Assembly (NCBI GenBank): GCA_028023455.1
Contig: JAQFVV010012396.1
Coordinates: forward strand, 3,602,156-3,666,155
Source of the DNA: Epiperipatus broadwayi
Taxonomy: Eukaryota > Onychophora > Udeonychophora > Euonychophora > Peripatidae
Length of the DNA: 64,000 bases
Direction: 5' to 3'
Shown: piece after piece, positions 11,651 to 23,296 of the stretch
Position numbering within the stretch: position 1 is the stretch's first letter
How the letters are laid out: each line of letters opens with the position of its first letter
Position numbers and translations under genes: made by a program
Notes under the pieces: model-generated
Database searches by the model: none
Told to the model about the DNA's origin: nothing
The model's input: the letters and a program-made list of their open reading frames with translations, nothing else

Positions 11651-12872
11651 AGTAGTTCCTGGTCATGGAGTGGGGTCCATTCCCACTTTCGGTTTTTTTT
11701 ATGAGGTCTATAAGATTCCTAGTTTCCTGGGCAAAGTTTGGATAGAACTTGTGATAAAAGTTGCATAGCCCAAGAAATGATCGGATCTGTTTCCGAGTAG
11801 TTGGGGTTGGAAACTTCTCTATGACTGCAACTTTGTCTGGATGTACCTTGATGCCATGTTTGTTAATGACATGACCAAGGAAGGTTATCTTCCCAATAGC
11901 AAAATGGCTTTTTTCTAAGTTCACTGTGATATTCTTCACTCTGCATTCACTCAGGAACCTTTCCAAATGTTGTAAGTGTTCCTTCACATCTTCTGAGATG
12001 ATTACTATGTCATCAACATAGCATACCATCTGTTTTTGCACTTCTTCAGAAAGGACCTGCCTCAAACAGTGCATAAGGCCTGCTCCACTATTAATAAGTC
12101 TGAAGGGAACCCTTTTAAAAACGTGCATGTATCCACCATACTGAAATACAGTGTATTTCCGGTCCCTTGGATCAAGATTAAATTGCCAGTAACTGGCGGT
12201 AAAATCTAACATTGAAAATACTGTCTTCCCAGCTAATTGTATAAGTACTTCTTGGATAGGAGGGGGAGCATCTTTTTCCGGTATAGTGATGCTGTTTAAC
12301 CTTTGGGCATCCAAGCATAGCCTCAAGTTTCCATTTTTCTTCTTGACGATGACCAAGGGGAGCTCGACAATATTCCATTCGATCATTTGTTTTATCTGTG
12401 CTTCTACTTCATCTTTATACTGACATGGAATCGGGTATGTTTTGGACTGGATGTAAGTTTCTTCTTTCACTCTGATTCGGTGAGTGTACCCTGTAATTTC
12501 ACCTGGCATCAGAGAGAAAATTACCGCGTATTTCTTGAGGATTTCCCACATTTGTTCGGTATCATCCGGTTCAGTAATAATGGATTCTTCAACCTTTTTG
12601 TCGATCATTGAAAGATCAACCGGCTGGATTAGGCAACTTTCATGGTTTCCTTCCCAATGGAGTGACATTTTAAAGTTGACAGTTTCATTTTCAAATGAGC
12701 ATCTACCTTTAGGGTAGTCAATAATGCCATGGTTTTGAATCAAAAAGTCAGAGCCCAATACTACATCATATATGAGCCCTGTCATAATAAGAAAGGTATG
12801 CCCTACTTGCCTTTTGTTGATGTCAACCTCCAACCATACTTGATGGGTTTTCACTTGACACCTATTTCCCAT
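11649..12872 (-). pseudogene. Gypsy protease end plus reverse transcriptase (longest intact stretch)
   Basis: This is a 407-codon open frame. Residues 1-50 are the end of the aspartic protease (YDVVLGSDFL). RT follows: THRIRVKE, YPIPCQYKDEV, VIVKKKNGNLRLCLDAQRLN, the first catalytic block MLDFTASYWQFNLDP, the catalytic YVDD near residue 285, FLGHVINKHGIKVHP and the thumb-like FLGLCNFYHKFYPNFA. The segment before VIVKKKNG is shorter than usual, suggesting a small in-frame loss in the fingers. The apparent ATG start is not a real start: the protein would normally be fused to the upstream protease frame, from which it is separated by a frameshift at about 12865. All three catalytic aspartates remain. 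Confidence 0.9.
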
Positions 12873-13209
12873 TAGTCAGAGTCATTTGGATCGGACGGGT
12901 TGGGAATTGCATTATCTCGCATCTCTTTTTCAAGTTTTCGATCCATGCTGCAGATACAGTGGATGCTTGACTGCCCGAATCGATCAAGGCTGATACTCTG
13001 CTCTCCTCTACATTTATTTCAATAATGGGACACAAATGAGTTATCTGATGTCCCTCATTATCTTTCTCAGAGATTAAATTAGTCATTTTATTAATGGTTG
13101 GGGCTGGAGTGTCTTTTCTGTAACTTGTGTCTGCAGATTTAAAATGTTTATCCACTGTTTCTAAGAGGTCCATCATTTCGTGGATAGTACCAATCTGACT
13201 ACCAATCAT
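12862..13209 (-). pseudogene. Gypsy retroviral-type aspartic protease (broken)
   Basis: The 115-codon frame has a variable N-terminal part (end of gag and linker) and then the active-site block ALIDSGSQASTVS near residue 85, the D-S-G triad of pepsin/retropepsin proteases that process the polyprotein. The frame runs out at MTLTNGK, where the reading resumes one base over in the RT frame. The fold is completed there by VLGSDFL. The single-base frame change looks like a mutation, because the homology is continuous across it. Confidence 0.82.
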
Positions 13210-13824
13210 AAGTTCCCGAACCTCTCACGACATGTTGTGTCCTATCATACGAACAATTCGAGACTCTGGAAAGTTAAAACTGAACAATGAGCAAAATTTG
13301 GTTGACTGTTGTAAAAAAAACTGGTCATAGGTATTTCCCTTATTTACTGAAAAACGATCATTAATAAGGTCACGCAACAAGCTTTCTTGCTTCTCTTCAC
13401 TCCAGAATGTTTTTAGCAGCTTGTGACAATATTATTCAAAGGTGTCTGGCTTCTTCTCTAGCCCACCCCACCAGTCTTTGGCCATGGCTTTCAAATGGTG
13501 TCGAGCAATTAATATTTGTTGAACATTATCCAGAGTTTATATTGCAAAAGCATCGGCTAAACTGTCTATATGCTGCTGAGGATTTTCCCAGCATTCACCA
13601 TAAAAATCTATGATTTGAATCAAAGGGTATTGAAAGGTCAATGATTTATCCAGTGGCTTTTCCATTCTGGTTTGTATAAACAAAGGTATGTTATCCTCTT
13701 GAAAATAATAGGTAATTATGGCACTCTTTCTCTGTATACTTAAATAATAACTTTTTTCTTTGGTACATTTAATTAGGTCTCTGACTACTGGTCCCATTGT
13801 CCCTATCTTCATTAGCTGTGGCAT
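13210..13824 (-). pseudogene. Gypsy gag-like capsid region (broken)
   Basis: Minus-strand frame 13824-13537 starts at a plausible ATG (MPQLMKIG) and leads into a capsid-like segment (FQYPLIQIIDFYGECWENPQQHIDSL). The homology then continues in a second frame: ARHHLKAMAKDWWGGL, a stop, FWSEEKQESLLRDLINDRF, and SRIVRMIGHNMS just before a stop upstream of the protease frame. The DWW and LRxLINDRF-like blocks are typical of Ty3/Gypsy capsids. No CCHC zinc knuckle is seen between capsid and protease. Assignment as gag is by position and weak motif similarity. Confidence 0.7.
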
Positions 13825-15046
13825 ATTATTTCCCTAATCTATGTAATCTGCCTTTTTTAGTTTAGTTTTAGTTTGCCTACGTTTTCTTGGTTAGCTCTTT
13901 CTATTAATTCTTTGAATGAGACATGTATTTTATTTAGAAAAAACTATGAAAGATAAGAAACAAACATTACTCACTTTCCCTCTGTTCAACTGTTCTCCCA
14001 TGTCTGAAAAAAGAAAACTATACAGATGATTAGTGGTATACAAATATTTATACATATATATTAGCAGGTATTACAAGTAATTCTCTGTATTGGACACCTT
14101 TGTTTTTTTTTTATTATTTAGACAATTGACCCACTACTGTGCTGACAATCAAATTTGCTGACAAATTTATTTATATGAGTGCCAGTGAGCAAAATGAGAT
14201 CAATAGGGCATGTGATATAACCTATTGACCCCCAAACTACATTGATAAATGATTTGATTGATGAGTATTTTATTTAATAACAATTGATGCATTCCTGACT
14301 TGAGTTTAAATATAGGAGTCCACTACTTCATTTTTACTAAGCATGAGGCTTTCACACACAAAAAAATGTCAAAATTAATATTACACAAGAACATTTATTT
14401 GTTGATATCATTTTTAATCTTGCTAGCATAAAAGCGTGTAAACCATTTAAGCATTTTGCCAACTGTATCTGGCTTCTTGGTGGACACAAAAGGTCTTCAC
14501 CTGCTTTGAAGTTACTCTAGAAATTATTGTCATTAAAGCGTAATGTCACACTGCATTGGACCACTTGAAAGATTATTCCCAGTTTGAAGGTCTTTGCCTG
14601 CTTTGAGGCTACTAAGAATACGGAGCGAACATTTAATATAAGTGCTAGCGAGCAATACTTTGAAATTTAAAACTTTTAACATGATATCATATTGGATATT
14701 TTAAATCATAACAACTGAGATGAATATAATTAATTTTGACACAGACAAAATATTTCATTTATTTTACCCCTTGCTTTAATCTATAGACTCTTACTACTTT
14801 TTTAACAATAACTTTCTTACTGTCACGAACACGTATAAACAAACATATAATATATATACTGATATAGTACACATATAACTAATTTATATATATATATATA
14901 TATATTCTCTCTTATTACTTTTCTTTAAATAATTATTCTGACTAATGAATCTTTTACTGACACAACATTTAAAGAAATAATCTTGAAAACATTTAATTGT
15001 ACATCATCTCAGTTATGCATTATAAATCGCATAACTTTTCTCTTAA

Positions 15047-15107
<61 letters not shown>

Positions 15108-15254
15108 ACATTCTACAAAAATATCCCTCTCTACAGAAACATTTAATTTATCGAGACCTCTGTTGACTGAGTAACTAAGATCATAATTCGTGTCTACAGG
15201 GTGTGGGGTTTATTAAATCGAAGCAAAATGGTTGGGCAACCAAAAACATAACCA
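13825..15254 (-). other. Long untranslated leader of the Gypsy element, with candidate primer-binding site
   Basis: The 1.4 kb between the 5-prime LTR and the first gag ATG has no open frame. It contains (TA)n tracts at 14884-14907 and 15044-15107 and an imperfect duplicated motif (AAGGTCTTCACCTGCTTTGA near 14490, AAGGTCTTTGCCTGCTTTGA near 14588). On the minus strand the bases directly after the LTR are TGGTTATGTTTTTGG, in the position of a primer-binding site complementary to a tRNA 3-prime CCA end. I cannot name the tRNA. A second TGGTTGCCCAACC block lies about 14 bases further in. Confidence 0.5.
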
Positions 15255-17961
15255 TGTACCAGTCAAAAAACCCACCAACAGAACTGAAAGTCAGATCCAA
15301 AACTCAGCTGGTTCAAACTGAATTCAAACCCAACTCTCCAGCTAAGATCAGTAGAAATCTAAATTGATGGCACAGTACTATGCACTAAGAAACTAGTTCA
15401 ACAGTTGGTGAGGATTAGAGACCCCTGAACTGACACTATTATCGGATAATTAATTAACTTAAGATACTTTTTTTTAAATCAAATGTTTGGGTTGCCAACA
15501 CAGAAAGCTAGTATAAATATTAAAATAATTATGAAGGAATTAAGCACTAAGAAACGAAGTGTGTTTAGAAAATATTTAATAATAATAATTTGTTTTGTTT
15601 GAATATTAAATAATGATTATATTAATTACCTCTAGCCTTTAACAGAATTTATAATAATAATAAGAGTGGTGGTCTTTGTTATATGCAAACAAGTATTACA
15701 CAATATTTGAAAGTCTATGTCTATGCCCCCCCAAGAAATAAAAGGCAGATAAAGGTAATCATTAGTAAAGGAATTTATTACTCTAATTTTATACGAAAGA
15801 ATGATATATTTATTTTCACATATGCAAATCCATTCATGAAGAGCAAGATACGTATTTTAGGGCATAACTTTAATCTTTATTGGAAAACTTATTTAATTAA
15901 ATATATCTGATAATTTGTTCGACTTTAATTGAAATCACTTCATCACGAATTATGAGTATCGGACCGGGCTTTACTGGAGCAGAGAGGTAACGGTGCTGAT
16001 GAATTATGAGCTAGAAAATGGAAGATAATCGCTGGTCGGTAGTTTAAGTCTCATGGCGGCTTGTCTTTCACAAGTCTTACTGCCCTATTGAGATGTGGAA
16101 CATGAGGGAAACCAGGCCGAGTCGTAACTATGAGCCCTTGGTGTTCCAATTATAACATGAACAGGGAAGGTGGTGCTTTCTTCCTCAATTATTTGAAATA
16201 ACAGAGATATTACTACCGACAAGCATGCAAAATGAACGATAGCCTTATGCCAGCAATGTAGAAGATGATGACCGGAGAGTCATCATTTGAAAAATAAAAC
16301 CCATACAGAATGCTCTACGTAATGACTTGATCAAATTAATTAACGTCAAATGAGCTTTTAACGAAAACTATTTTAAAGTATTTGTAAATCATATTAGTTA
16401 TGCCCCAATCATCGTGCTCTTCCTGAATCTTAATAGCGAGTAACAGAAATTTGAATTAGAATATATTTGATTCCTTTATCAGTGCTGTTGAAATAAAAAC
16501 ATTTTAAAATTATATTTGAATAATAAACAAATATTAGTGAAACGAGAAAATAGCGGTGGCATAGATTAAAAATGAAGCTAATAATTTATTATTAGCCAAT
16601 TATACAATTATAAAAATAACACACATTTAATAATTTCTTTCGACTCGATGATTGATAGAACTGTATAAATTTAGTTCTAATGGGCAAGAACTACTATTAG
16701 ATTTAATATTATATTTTCTAAGTAAGGCAAATAGAACAACGGAGTTTATTGAGTCGAAAGATTATTGGCATATAATTAAAATAACAACATTAATAAATTA
16801 CACACACACATATATATATATATATAATAAATGAACCGCCAAGTAAGAAAAAAGAAAGTTAAAGACTAGAAGTTGAGAGAATAATGATATAATAGCATAA
16901 ATAAAAGTAAGTTTACACAGGGATTATTACACAGAGATTATGACATTTATAGAATGAAAAGAGCTCTTAAAGGGAGTGAAAAATAAAGTTCGGAAACTGG
17001 CCAGATGGTTTAGGGTTCATTATGGAAATATATTATCCATTTCTTCTGGGGCTGGTTCCCTTAGGTTACATGACCGAGTTGGTAAAACATAGGCACCATT
17101 TGATTAATTATTTGAACAGCATTTTATTTGATTTTGGCAGCCTGATTTGTCCGGAAAGCATTTAGCAGCTTCATTGAAAATTTCAGGGGACTTCAGGAAC
17201 TGCAGCCAGATTCCTGACATTTTAGCCCATCACCATGATCGAAGCACTATTTAAATTTATCATATTGAAATGCACAGGATTCACTGCACTTCTCTACAAC
17301 AAAGATGGCTTTCTCTTCCAAACTTTTCAGAGCTATATATCTGTCCTCTGATGCCTTCAGGCTAGCACTTCTTTCATTATCAATGTTTTTAGATTTACTG
17401 GTTGTTTTTAGATACATTCCTTCGATAAGGCTTTCAAACTCATTAACTTGAATTCATTTTCTAATTAGAAAATGAATTCTTAAAATCAGAAAATGATTTT
17501 AATTAGGAAATCCTTATCTTTCTTTCTAATTAATAAAACTTTAACTGTTGTTTTTGGAAAGGGAAAATCTGAAAGCTTATCAAAATAATGTAGCTTTTAA
17601 TCAATAAAACTTTAACAAATTATTTAAAAATAAAATCAAACATTCCAGACGCAATGAAACTTTCAAACAATTATATATATTTAAATATTTAGAAATATAT
17701 ATGCACAATCCACACAGTTATAATACATATAAATTCATGAATAATTCTATCATGAATTTATTAATAAAATTAATCAATTTAAATTTGAAACTAGTTATCT
17801 GAATACACATTTATGAAATAAGTTATTTTTTTGGAAATTAGCATGGAATTGAATGTATAAAGCCCCATTGCATCAGAAATTTAAGGTTAGTACTAGTGTT
17901 TGAAGTGGGTTTATGGCTAGAGGTTATGAAGCTAGGATCGAACTCAGATCCAACTTCTTCA
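15255..17961 (-). repeat. 5-prime LTR of the Gypsy element
   Basis: This is the near-copy of 6941-9643. Its ends on the minus strand are TGAAGAAGTTGG and GACTGGTACA, the expected TG...CA. It carries the same palindrome at 17450-17479. Short plus-strand frames at 15683 and 16652 correspond to frames in the other LTR but are antisense to the element and show no protein-level conservation. Confidence 0.9.
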
Positions 17962-18058
17962 ATATATATATATATATTTCTCCTTATATTAATATAATTG
18001 AATTAAATAATGATTTGGAGCAGTTGGAAAAATATTTACTTAGTTATAAAACAATATT

Positions 18059-18271
18059 TTGATCTGTGGTGACTTTAATGCATGGTATAAAATAACAGCA
18101 GATAAAACAACTGATATATGTCGTGATGAAAGTAATAGAGGACAAAGACTTACAGAATTCATGAATATAACTGGTGTTGTACAAAAAAATCAATTAAAAT
18201 ATATTAATGGATGTATTCTAGATTTTATTTTAATTAACTTCACTGATGTAAATGTGAAACATAGCCTATAG
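18059..18271 (+). pseudogene. LINE-A ORF2 fragment: catalytic part of endonuclease
   Basis: Open stretch containing ICGDFNAW (catalytic aspartate and asparagine) and, further on, NRGQRLTEFM and CILDFILIN, the standard order of CR1/Jockey endonucleases. The frame ends before the final SDH-type motif, but a degraded equivalent (DSHHSAIEFFI) follows in another frame near 18290. Confidence 0.8.
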
Positions 18272-19181
18272 CTGTTATTGAAGAAAGACTCTCATCATTC
18301 AGCCATTGAGTTTTTTATTTATATCAAACACTTATCAATCAATAAGGATATGATTCCATCAAATAGAAATTATAAAGTTGGTCGATTATTATAATTTGTA
18401 TTGTGACATCAAGTATACTAAATGAGACCAAATATGTTTTTACACAAATATAAATGAGGCAATAGATCTGTTTTAAAAAATTATGCAAAAAATTGTAAAT
18501 AATAGAATACCATTATGCTATGAATCATCTAAAAAATATCCTCCTTGGTTCTCTAAGAAATTGATTTATATTTACAAAAGGAAACTTAGACATCATAAAT
18601 TGTTTAAGAAATCAATAATATATTATAATAATTTTATAAATTTTAGAAGATTATTTAAAATCATAGAAAAAATTGATTTTAAAAGACATATTGAAAAACT
18701 GGAGGACAATATAAATTGCAATTCAAATTACTTTTGGTAATTAATTAAAAACATTCTGGTGTAAAAATTAAAATGTCAATTGACAATGGGAATTTTACAG
18801 CTGATGATTTTGCCTACTACTTCTCATCATGTACAAGAAAGAATGTAATATCTAAATCTTATGCAACTACTACTTTTAGAACAAATAATTTGACAGTTAA
18901 CTCACTAATTTATAATGACAGTTTATTAGCAATAAAGCTGCTCAAAAATAAAAAAAAGCTTTGGATATGATATGTTACCTGTTTTTATTTACAAAGGATG
19001 TACTGAACTTCTAGCTCCAGTGCTTTGTTATATCTTTAATATTTTTTTGCAGCAGAGTATTTTTCCTGATTCATAAAAAGTTACAAAAGTTATACTAGTA
19101 CCAAAATTTAAATCAAACGATGTTAGTAATTATAGACCTATTTCATCATTATATATAACTGGAAAAGTCATTGAAAAATGT

Positions 19182-19445
19182 GTGTACAATAAGATAATAA
19201 ATAAAGTAACTAAAGCATTATCTAAAACACAACAGGACTTTATACCAGATAGATCTTTTGAGACTAATTTGATATGTATTCAAGTTGCTATTGCAAATAT
19301 AATTGATAACAAGTTGCAGATAGATATGATTTATTTTGATTTAAGCAAAGCTTTTGACCAAGTAGATCATTCCATCTTGATTAGTATGTTGCATATTATT
19401 GGTTTTAGTTGTGAGCTTCGGCAGTGGTTTGTATCTTTTATCTAA
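19182..19445 (+). pseudogene. LINE-A ORF2 fragment: reverse transcriptase core
   Basis: An 87-codon frame with RT blocks QQDFIPDRSFETNL and MIYFDLSKAFDQVDHSIL, which hold the first catalytic aspartate. It ends at RQWFVSFI, immediately before the (TA)n expansion. The matching segment in LINE-B is 24854-25120. Confidence 0.85.
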
Positions 19446-19505
19446 ATAGATATAATTTTGTTTTTTTTTGGGTCTACAAAATCATATATATATATATATA
19501 TATAA

Positions 19506-19553
<48 letters not shown>

Positions 19554-20475
19554 ATGCTGGAGTACCTTAAGGAAGTATACTTGGACCTCTACTGTTTTTG
19601 ATTTATTGTTTGATTATCAAGTAGTGTGTAGTTGGTTCTAATATTCTTTGCTTTATAGATGATATTAAATTGTATAAAACTATTAATAATTTTAATGATC
19701 AGAAAATTTTACAGTCTGATATCAAATGATTTCAAGATTGGTGTGTAAGAAACTATATGGAAATTAACATTAAAAAATATTGTGTTATATCATTTTCCAA
19801 AAAATCATCTACAACTATGTTTAATTATATACTGAATTCAAAAAATATTTCAAGAAAAGAATATCATAAAGCTTTAGGTATTATTTTTAATAATAATGAA
19901 ACATTAAATAACAATATTCAATATATTATTGTAAAAAGTTATAAAATAATGGCTTGATTCTCAGAAACTGTAAAACACTTAAAATAAATACGTGTATACT
20001 TGTTTCATACATTGGTTTTACCAGTTTTAAATTATAGATCTTTGGTCTGAAACTTTTGTAAATTAAGTAATACATTAGCACTGGAAAAAGTTTATAAAAA
20101 TTTTCTAAGATATATTAAATATAAAATAATATATATTGAGAGTGCACTCTATAAAAGACGAATATATACTGATATGAAGTACTTAAAAATTAGATCAGAT
20201 ATAATAGATGTGAGAAGTTGCCAAACAATATTATCATTTAAGATGAACATAAAAAATATAATATTAAAACATTTCTATAATATTCTAAAGTTTAAAAGTG
20301 AAACATTAAAAAATTCAGCCATAGTAAGATTACTTTAGTGCTGTTAATATATTTGAAACAAATGATAGAATATTTAGGACTGTTATACAAAAAACTCTGC
20401 AAATGTTTTGTGAACTAGATTAGCTGTGCATTTTTGTTTGGATGTAAAATCTGTTAAATGTACTTACATTAAAAT

Positions 20476-20773
<298 letters not shown>

Positions 20774-20974
20774 TATGACTCAAGTTTTTTTAGCATGGTT
20801 TTTTTAATATGTATGTGTTTTTATTTGAAACATAATTAATGGAATTTCTAATGTTTATTATTTTATTTTTAAATAACGAATTTCTCTTTGTCTTAGTTTC
20901 ACTAGATATAAAATTTCATTTTATTAATAATTAAGTACATAGTGACTTTGATATATTCAATAATTTTATTTTGG
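20774..20974. other. AT-rich spacer between LINE-A and LINE-B
   Basis: No gene or motif was seen. The 5-prime boundary of LINE-B is not defined and may lie within this stretch. Confidence 0.4.
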
Positions 20975-21182
20975 ATATATATATATATTGGACAACCTGA
21001 AAATAGTATGGGAGAAAAAGAAGAAGTTACTTTCTTTAAAATATTACAGATTTATATATGTTGTACGTGAATTTTTTTTTGTTTGTTTAAAGTTTTGTAT
21101 ATATATATATGATTTGTATATGCTAATGGAAGATTTGTATATTTTATAGTTATATATTTTTTTTATTTTTGTATTATAATTA

Positions 21183-21665
21183 ATGGCCCCATTTGCTGTT
21201 AAATGTCCTTTCTGTTTATGTAATATTTATGGCAGACAAAAATATTTAAAGTGTGCTGGTTTTTGTGGGCTAAAGTATCATTTGGATTGTTATAAATTAA
21301 GTGATTTTAAAATCTTTAATGATAATGATCCGGAATTCATATGTGAATTTTGTAATCATTATTATAATACTGAGCATGAAATAGATAATTCAGATAATCT
21401 TACTACACCATTTGCTGATATTAATATTGGTAATGATCCTGATGTTTTAGTCATAGATTCTTCTACATATGGTTTGGGTTTAAATGTAGTTGGGGTTAAA
21501 TTTACTTATTGTAATGTAGAATTGTCAGATGCAGATAATGGAATTAAGTGCTCTGGTTTTTGTCAAGAGTATTTTCATATATCTTGTTTGAAGTTGTCCA
21601 GGTATGATGCAAAAATTTTTGATTCTGTTGGTTTGGGTTTTTTTCATTGTATAGAATGTAATTAA
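21183..21665 (+). pseudogene. LINE-B ORF1, N-terminal PHD-finger part
   Basis: The 160-codon frame starts at ATG 21183 after an A/T-rich leader. Residues 8-57 form a complete C4HC3 PHD-type zinc finger (C8, C11, C24, C28, H33, C36, C54, C57). Residues 107-159 are a second copy of the same pattern (C110, C123, C127, H132, C135, C156, C159), but its first cysteine is replaced by F107. PHD fingers are known at the N-terminus of some CR1-type ORF1 proteins, where they are thought to act in nucleic-acid or chromatin binding. The frame ends in TAA at 21663-21665, and the next 499 codons continue in the same frame, so this is one ORF1 with a nonsense codon or a stop read through. Confidence 0.8.
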
Positions 21666-23165
21666 TTGTCTGTGGATAAAATGATGAATATTGAGAGTGT
21701 TGGGTCAACAGATAATAATGATCTTATAGATGTGGAATCTGATATACATATTGAATATATTTCTGAAAGGGATAATTATAATAGAGATAGTGTTAAAGAT
21801 AATAGTGATAATAATTTACATTCTAATCTGGATATAGTTAATAATAATGATCTTATAAATATGGAATCTGATATACATATTGGAAATATTTCTGAAAGTG
21901 ATAATTATAATAGAGGTAGTGTTAAAGATAATAGTGATAATAATTTAGGTATTGATAGGAGTTTAAATTCTAGTTCAAATGTGGATATAGTTAATTTGCT
22001 TCAAGATAAGGTAAGTAGAAAAGTAGACTTGGCTGGTTTTACTTTTGAATTATTAAAATCTATGTCTCTTCAGGAAGTTTATAGTATGATTATGAATATG
22101 GCAAAATTTGGTGTGAAAAAATCTAAAGCTATTGGTGATGGTGTTATTTCTGGTGATGTAGGTATACAGTGTGATTTATTGGAAACACAAGTCTTTGGGG
22201 ATATTGCTGAGGTTGATTTTTCTGGTGATGTTAATTCGTCTTTTAAGGGTAATAATACCTTAGAAAAGTTGCCCAAGTCCTCATTCTTTATTGGAGATAA
22301 AGGTAAAAATAGTTTTGGGAAAAAAGATAAAAATAAAAATAATAGCATTTATAATGGTGATTATAAAGGTAATAATAAGATATTAGATCAGGATTTTTAT
22401 AAATGTGATGAATATATTGGATGTGGAATTGATAATGGTACAAGATACAATAAAGGAAAAGTTTATAAAATTAAAATTTATAGGCAGTCTGATAAATATC
22501 AAAAACAATTTTCTAGACTTAATGATGATGAAAAATTTAACAAGTTTTCTGGCTTTTCTGTTAATAATTCATCGCTGGGATATTATGATAATTTTCCTGA
22601 CAAAAAGTATATATTGAAGGATGGATATTCACATTCTGTTCCAAAAAAGTATAGTAGTAATTTTTCTGGTGACTTTTCTAAATCAAATTTCAGAAGAAAA
22701 AATTGTCTAGCAAATGCTGATAGAGGTTTTGTAACTCATAGAGCAAATTATTCACATTTCTCTAAATATAATAATTATATTGATAATGAGGTTAATGTGG
22801 GGAATGGTTTGGGATGCTCTTTTTCAACTTCTGGTAAAAAAGGTAGACTACCTGTAGAAAGGGGGTTTGGTATTTCTAAAATTCATAACAATATTATTAA
22901 TAATATTAATACAAAATGTAATAGATATTTTGTTTCTAATATGCCAGTGAGTCTTAATTCATATAATATTAAGGTATTTCTTGAAAAATGTTTAAGAACT
23001 AGGATCATGTGTCATGAAATTAATATGTATAACTCGAAGTCTTCTTGCTTTTATATATCTGCTCCTGCTCATAAACATAATGATTTAATCTCTTCCAATT
23101 TATGGCCTCGTGGTGCTTCCATTCATTTTTTTTATGGAACTTTGGCTAATTCTTTAAAACTTTAG
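21666..23165 (+). pseudogene. LINE-B ORF1, central and C-terminal part
   Basis: These 499 codons are in frame with the PHD part. Internal initiation is possible at ATG 21681 or 21684 (MMNIES). The region is rich in Asn, Ser, Asp and Lys and looks disordered. A tandem duplication of about 123 bp near its start repeats the block NNDLI-ESDIHI...DNYNR-SVKDNSDNNL. The last 80 residues resemble the RRM-like C-terminal domain of invertebrate LINE ORF1 proteins (RYFVSNMPVSLNSYNIK, CHEINMYNSKSSCFYIS, LWPRGASIHFFYG), expected to bind element RNA. No CCHC knuckles are seen. The uninterrupted length suggests the frame was under selection until recently. Confidence 0.75.
21712..21955 (+). repeat. Tandem duplication inside LINE-B ORF1
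   Basis: Two adjacent copies of about 120 bp start with AATAATGATCTTATA and end at GATAATAATTTA. They encode matching acidic/Asn-rich peptides. The difference in copies is a handful of substitutions and the reading frame is preserved. Confidence 0.8.
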
Positions 23166-23296
23166 TGGTATTTATTTATTTTCTTTGATTATCTTATTTT
23201 CTTTAATTTCTTATTTTCTTTATTCACTATACTTACTTACATTTTTCTTTACTTGATTTCATTTATTTATTTGTTTTGATTTATTTTTAATTTAAT

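Larger units (their letters stand above)
6941..17961 (-). mobile_element. Ty3/Gypsy LTR retrotransposon with 2.7-kb LTRs (11.0 kb, inactive)
   Basis: Two direct repeats of about 2.7 kb (6941-9643 and 15255-17961) bracket a 5.6-kb internal region. On the minus strand this reads gag, protease, reverse transcriptase, RNase H, integrase: the Ty3/Gypsy order. The LTRs start TGAAG on the minus strand. The right copy ends GGTACA, and the left copy has two transitions at that end. Four-base duplications ATAT flank the element (6937-6940 and 17962-17965). A purine-rich tract abuts the 3-prime LTR. The two LTRs differ at many sites, so the insertion is not recent. Frames are broken in gag, between PR and RT, in RNase H and in integrase. 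It lies inside LINE-A, just beyond the 5-prime end of RTE copy 1. Confidence 0.9.
17966..20475 (+). mobile_element. LINE-A, 3-prime half (rest of endonuclease, RT, 3-prime UTR)
   Basis: Coding resumes in the endonuclease exactly where 3040-3765 stops. It reads INIIELNNDLEQLEKYL then the catalytic ICGDFNAW, and later DFILINF. Next comes the conserved linker (YPPWFSKKLI, NNFINFRRL, from 18483). RT follows: NYRPISSLY near 19130, IYFDLSKAFDQVDHSIL in frame 19182-19445, a GVP-GSILGPLLF box with its glutamine codon turned to TAA near 19565, and a degraded FIDD catalytic box near 19655. A (TA)n tract (19483-19550) has expanded inside the RT. The 3-prime UTR ends at ATC/ATT triplets at about 20476. 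Inactive. Confidence 0.85.

Noticed and set aside
12387-12717. Plus-strand frames over the Gypsy RT
   Set aside because: Shadows of the minus-strand RT frame, which has clear catalytic motifs.
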